From NCBI GenBank assembly GCA_020850575.1, contig JADZEJ010000004.1:46113-110112 (forward strand): a stretch of DNA of 64,000 bases, written 5' to 3'. A model generated the notes under the pieces. The model did no database searches and was not told where the DNA came from. It saw only the letters and a list, made by a program, of their open reading frames with translations. Position numbers and translations under genes: made by a program. Numbering within the stretch: position 1 is the first letter of the stretch; each line of letters begins with the position of its first letter. Source of the DNA: Candidatus Uhrbacteria bacterium. Lineage in GTDB: Bacteria > Patescibacteriota > Patescibacteriia > 2-12-FULL-60-25. Of this stretch, positions 61,216-64,000 are shown one piece after another.

Positions 61216-62160
61216 ATGGAAAAAATCACACAACCTAGTTTTACGACCAGTGTTCGCTCAAATGAGAAGGGTGAATGGTTACAGGGCATCGAAAAACAAC
61301 TGACTCCCGGCATGCATCGTGTGGTTGCCATTGATGAACAAGGAAATCAAGATCAGGCTTTGTTGTATGTAGTGAAACAGGAGCCAAAAGTATTTACCCA
61401 ATTAATTTCTTGGATCCCTCCGTATGTCGGGTGGTTGATAGTATGTTTAATTGCCATAATTTTACTTCTAAGTGGGTATGCTATTCGTCTTGGTCAGAGA
61501 GTGGAGCATAAAAAAGGTGAAAATAGAAAGAAAAAGCGTCAAACGACACATGCGATTTTAGTAACGTTTGCGCTTATTTGTACGGCTATCAGTCTTAGCT
61601 ATTGGACTAACAGACAAACCAGAGGACGCTTACTCGAACCGGTGTTACCTAAAAAGGTTGTAAAAGAACAAGGGATACAACTGCGCGGAACGTTAAAATC
61701 TCCGTTTAATACGGAAGGTGTTACAGGTGTTGATCTCCAAGCAGGAAAAACACATATTCGAACAGTTCAGGGCGGGATATATCAATTCTCCAATGTTATT
61801 CCATCCGAAGGAATAAAAATGACTCATCCAGAATTAAAAATTGCTTTAAGAAAGTCGATTGAGGGTAATAATATGGACATCATATTTGAACCCGGTTTGT
61901 ATAATGCACTTTTTGATTTGATGCAACGCGAAAGCAGAGGTCAACCCAGACCTCAAGATGGAAGACCGATATACACACCAACAGATCTTTCAACGCAAGA
62001 ACTGTACATAGGAAAAACTGAATTAAAAAATGGGTATCAATCAACAAGCGGAAGTCAATTTTCTCAAGTAGTGGGGATAGAACTCGTATCAGGAAAAAAC
62101 AGGAAAACCTGTTACCTAAATCAACAAGAAAAAAAGTGGGAAGTTGTAGAATGTAAGTAG
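61216..62160 (+). CDS. C-terminal part of the split surface protein, with membrane helices
   Basis: 314 residues, shifted by one base from the preceding gene. It begins mid-domain: ITQPSFTTSVRSNEKGEWLQGIEKQLTPGMHRVVAIDEQGNQ completes the Ig domain whose start ends the previous frame. Two membrane helices follow (YVGWLIVCLIAIILLLSGYAI and THAILVTFALICTAISLSYW) separated by a basic loop, then an outside beta domain (GIQLRGTLKSPFNTEGVTGVDLQAG). As one protein it would be about 1,150 residues, surface anchored. A separate coupled gene is the alternative. Confidence 0.65.
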   Translation: MEKITQPSFTTSVRSNEKGEWLQGIEKQLTPGMHRVVAIDEQGNQDQALLYVVKQEPKVFTQLISWIPPYVGWLIVCLIAIILLLSGYAIRLGQRVEHKKGENRKKKRQTTHAILVTFALICTAISLSYWTNRQTRGRLLEPVLPKKVVKEQGIQLRGTLKSPFNTEGVTGVDLQAGKTHIRTVQGGIYQFSNVIPSEGIKMTHPELKIALRKSIEGNNMDIIFEPGLYNALFDLMQRESRGQPRPQDGRPIYTPTDLSTQELYIGKTELKNGYQSTSGSQFSQVVGIELVSGKNRKTCYLNQQEKKWEVVECK

Positions 62161-62164
62161 ATCA

Positions 62165-62195
62165 AAAAACACCTCGATAAGAGGTGTTTTATTTT
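62165..62195 (+). terminator. Terminator of the surface-protein genes
   Basis: AAAACACCTC-GATAA-GAGGTGTTTT with TATTTT tail, beginning five bases after the stop. Confidence 0.88.
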
Positions 62196-62284
62196 ATACA
62201 CAAGGTATCCACAATTTAGAAATACTATGAAGAACGAAAATTGGCTAAAAATAAAGAAAAAAAATTTTAGGTAAGATAGTTACG

Positions 62285-62314
62285 TTGATGAAGAGGCTGG
62301 ATATTAAATATAAA
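62285..62314 (+). promoter_or_regulatory. Promoter of the large repeat protein, leaderless
   Basis: TTGATG (62285-62290), 18-bp spacer, TATAAA (62309-62314), eight bases before the ATG at 62323. Confidence 0.5.
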
Positions 62315-62322
62315 AAACAAAA

Positions 62323-64000
62323 ATGTACCTGCTTCGATCCTTTCGAAAAGTTGTCTGTTTGGCAACACTCTCCTCTCTGTTACTGAGTGGAGTTATTCCG
62401 TTTGGATTTTCAGCAAATCAAGTTTCAGCCGCCATTCCGAATATCGTGAATTATCAGTCACGCCTTCGTTCAAATACACTTGCTCCTATTACCGCACTAA
62501 CAAACATTCAGTTTACTCTTTATACAGATATTTCTCTTGGAACTCCTGCGGGAGCAGCCGCCCCCGGTGGACCAGTTTTATGGAAAGAAATTCATGATGG
62601 AGTAACATGTTCTCAAATATTGCCGGATGCCGATGGATATTTTTCTGTTCAACTCGGAGCATGTATTCCATTTCCGAGTTACATTACGTGGAATCAGCCA
62701 CTATACTTAGGTGTAAAAATATCTTCAGATGCAGAAGCAAATCCGCGCGTCTTGCTTGGAGCGCATCAATACGCACTTAATTCTCAAGCGGTTAATGGAT
62801 TCACGGCATCCACCACGGCACAGGCAAATAGTATATTGGCATTGGATAACAGTCAGAATTTTAATATTGCTACGGGAACGTTCATCGGTGCTGGTTTAAA
62901 CATAACAAATACTTCAACGTTACAACAAGTAAGTTTTACTAATGCCACCGGTTCTTCTCTCAATCTTTCAAACTATCTCTCAATTGGTGCGATTCGCTTA
63001 GATCAAACCGGTACCTCAAATCTCACGTCAGGTGCATATCTTGTAGGTGTCTTTGATGAATTTACTAATTCCAATGCAACAACCGTACAAGCCGCCTTAC
63101 GTGATCTTGATCTTGCGATTTCAGCTGTTTCATCAACAACGTCAACAGAAACCCTTCAAACAATCACCAATCGAGGAAACAGTACAACAAACACCATTCA
63201 ATTTGCAGGTGGTACTTCAACCGGAAGCCTTTTGGTTCAAAACAATTTCACGGTTACCGGAAATTCTTCTTTGCAAGATACAACCATGGCAAATGCCACA
63301 GCTATCAATGTCACCTCAACCAATCTCAACACCACAGGTCTTTCTGTTTTAGGTTCAGTCAATTCAAATCTCATTCCAACCTTAGATGCTTTTTATGTGT
63401 TAGGTACTTCTGCTTTTCGCTGGAATGGAGTATTTGCAAACACAACAAGTACAAATGCAACCAGTACAAATTTCTTTGCTACCAACCTCTCAGGAACAAA
63501 TGGGAATATCACCAATCTTTCCTTTGTAGGTGCTACCGGTACCTGGCTGAATTCAACTACTGTCACCTCAACCAATATTTTTGCAAACACTGCCACCTTT
63601 GCCACTGCGACCGTCATGGGTCAAGCAGTTTGTTTAACTGATGGTACTGGGTGTCCAGCCGCTACGTCACTAAACAATGAAACCCTTGCAGTTGTCACGG
63701 GTCGTGGAGCAACCACTACTCAAACCTTGCAACTCATGGGTGGCTTCTTAGCTTCTTCTTCCACGGTTACCAGTACCTTCACGGTATTAGGAGGTACTTC
63801 TCTTCAAAACCTTACTTTCGTAAACGCCACCGGTTCTTCTCTCAATCTTTCAAACTATCTCTCAATTGGTGCGATTCGCTTAGATCAAACAGGTACCTCA
63901 AATCTCACTTCAGGTGCATATCTTGTAGGTGTCTTTGATGAATTTACTAATTCCAATGCAACAACCGTACAAGCTGCCTTACGTGATCTTGATCTTGCGA
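62323..64000 (+). CDS. Large repetitive surface/tail-fibre-like protein, N-terminal part
   Basis: 559 codons open to the window end (C-terminus missing). Signal peptide (VVCLATLSSLLLSGVIPFGF...VSAA), then a domain of the NYQSRL...FTLYTD...LWKEIHDG...DGYFSVQLGA...YLGVKISSD...LLGAHQYALNSQAV type, seen at the start of many fibre/adhesin-like proteins. The rest is Ser/Thr/Asn-rich beta-helical-type repeat (TNATSTNFFATNLSGTNGN), with an 882-bp repeat period. Likely an adhesin or surface fibre. Confidence 0.8.
   Translation, partial: MYLLRSFRKVVCLATLSSLLLSGVIPFGFSANQVSAAIPNIVNYQSRLRSNTLAPITALTNIQFTLYTDISLGTPAGAAAPGGPVLWKEIHDGVTCSQILPDADGYFSVQLGACIPFPSYITWNQPLYLGVKISSDAEANPRVLLGAHQYALNSQAVNGFTASTTAQANSILALDNSQNFNIATGTFIGAGLNITNTSTLQQVSFTNATGSSLNLSNYLSIGAIRLDQTGTSNLTSGAYLVGVFDEFTNSNATTVQAALRDLDLAISAVSSTTSTETLQTITNRGNSTTNTIQFAGGTSTGSLLVQNNFTVTGNSSLQDTTMANATAINVTSTNLNTTGLSVLGSVNSNLIPTLDAFYVLGTSAFRWNGVFANTTSTNATSTNFFATNLSGTNGNITNLSFVGATGTWLNSTTVTSTNIFANTATFATATVMGQAVCLTDGTGCPAATSLNNETLAVVTGRGATTTQTLQLMGGFLASSSTVTSTFTVLGGTSLQNLTFVNATGSSLNLSNYLSIGAIRLDQTGTSNLTSGAYLVGVFDEFTNSNATTVQAALRDLDLA
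62944..63118 (+). repeat. Long direct repeat, copy 1
   Basis: 175 bp matching 63826-64000 with three differences, all silent third-position changes. Offset 882 bp (294 codons), so the protein repeats in frame. Confidence 0.92.
63826..64000 (+). repeat. Long direct repeat, copy 2 (runs into window end)
   Basis: Second copy of 62944-63118. The true extent cannot be seen because the window ends inside it. Confidence 0.92.

Overview
The window looks like chromosome of a Candidatus Patescibacteria (CPR) bacterium. This is inferred from several signs: single small housekeeping genes scattered among secreted orphan proteins, an archaeal/eukaryal-type Elp3, a 23S gene carrying an ORF-less group I intron and an extra hairpin, and 23S-5S not preceded by 16S. 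TAA, TAG and TGA all end genes here, so there is no sign of UGA recoding as in Gracilibacteria/Absconditabacteria. Genus cannot be given from this window.

Layout. 1-4,150: a richer-GC, all-minus-strand block resembling an integrated phage/plasmid (part of a DNA methyltransferase, an excisionase-type HTH protein, a gene II/X-like replication initiator beside a nested inverted repeat, ImmA/IrrE peptidase, Bro-N/DinD-like protein, XRE regulator). 4,177-9,823: secreted and envelope proteins (3D-domain, hydrolase, SH3/CPR-repeat, phosphodiester glycosidase-like lipoprotein) and RecQ. 9,964-15,196: pyrH, a spermidine-synthase-like/acyltransferase fusion, msrA, and a divergent Trm9-like methyltransferase/elp3 pair suggesting wobble-uridine modification. 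15,279-25,126: a sigma-70 factor, Nudix hydrolase, RsiV-like lipoprotein, slipin, polyprenyl synthase, thioredoxin-like/CcdA redox pair, NicO-type transporter and a membrane protein with a pterin-dehydratase-like tail. 25,429-32,236: translationally coupled operon of an ECF sigma factor, a 1,759-residue membrane-anchored alpha-2-macroglobulin and a Memo-like protein.

34,688-37,436: iron-sulfur operon (IscR-like regulator, IscS, IscU/NifU, Nfu-like, ferredoxin) behind a promoter holding a perfect palindrome. 37,490-42,835: large coiled-coil orphans and a TRM11-like methyltransferase. 43,022-46,401: rpsF-ssb-rpsR, then epmA-like, an orphan, and efp. 46,479-53,294: secreted protein, tRNA-Leu, sirtuin, and an rlmH-led minus-strand operon with two paralogous microproteins. 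53,720-57,417: 23S (intron at the peptidyl transferase centre) and 5S. 57,607-64,000: surface proteins, including dockerin-like repeats, a gene apparently split by a frameshift, and the start of a large repeat protein.

Two styles of gene start recur. Many genes have a -10-like hexamer only 6-9 nt before the ATG (apparently leaderless) and no Shine-Dalgarno. A separate group of orphan genes has clear Shine-Dalgarno sequences, and several of these also have terminator hairpins overlapping their stop codons. All functional calls rest on reading motifs by eye; no database search was possible.
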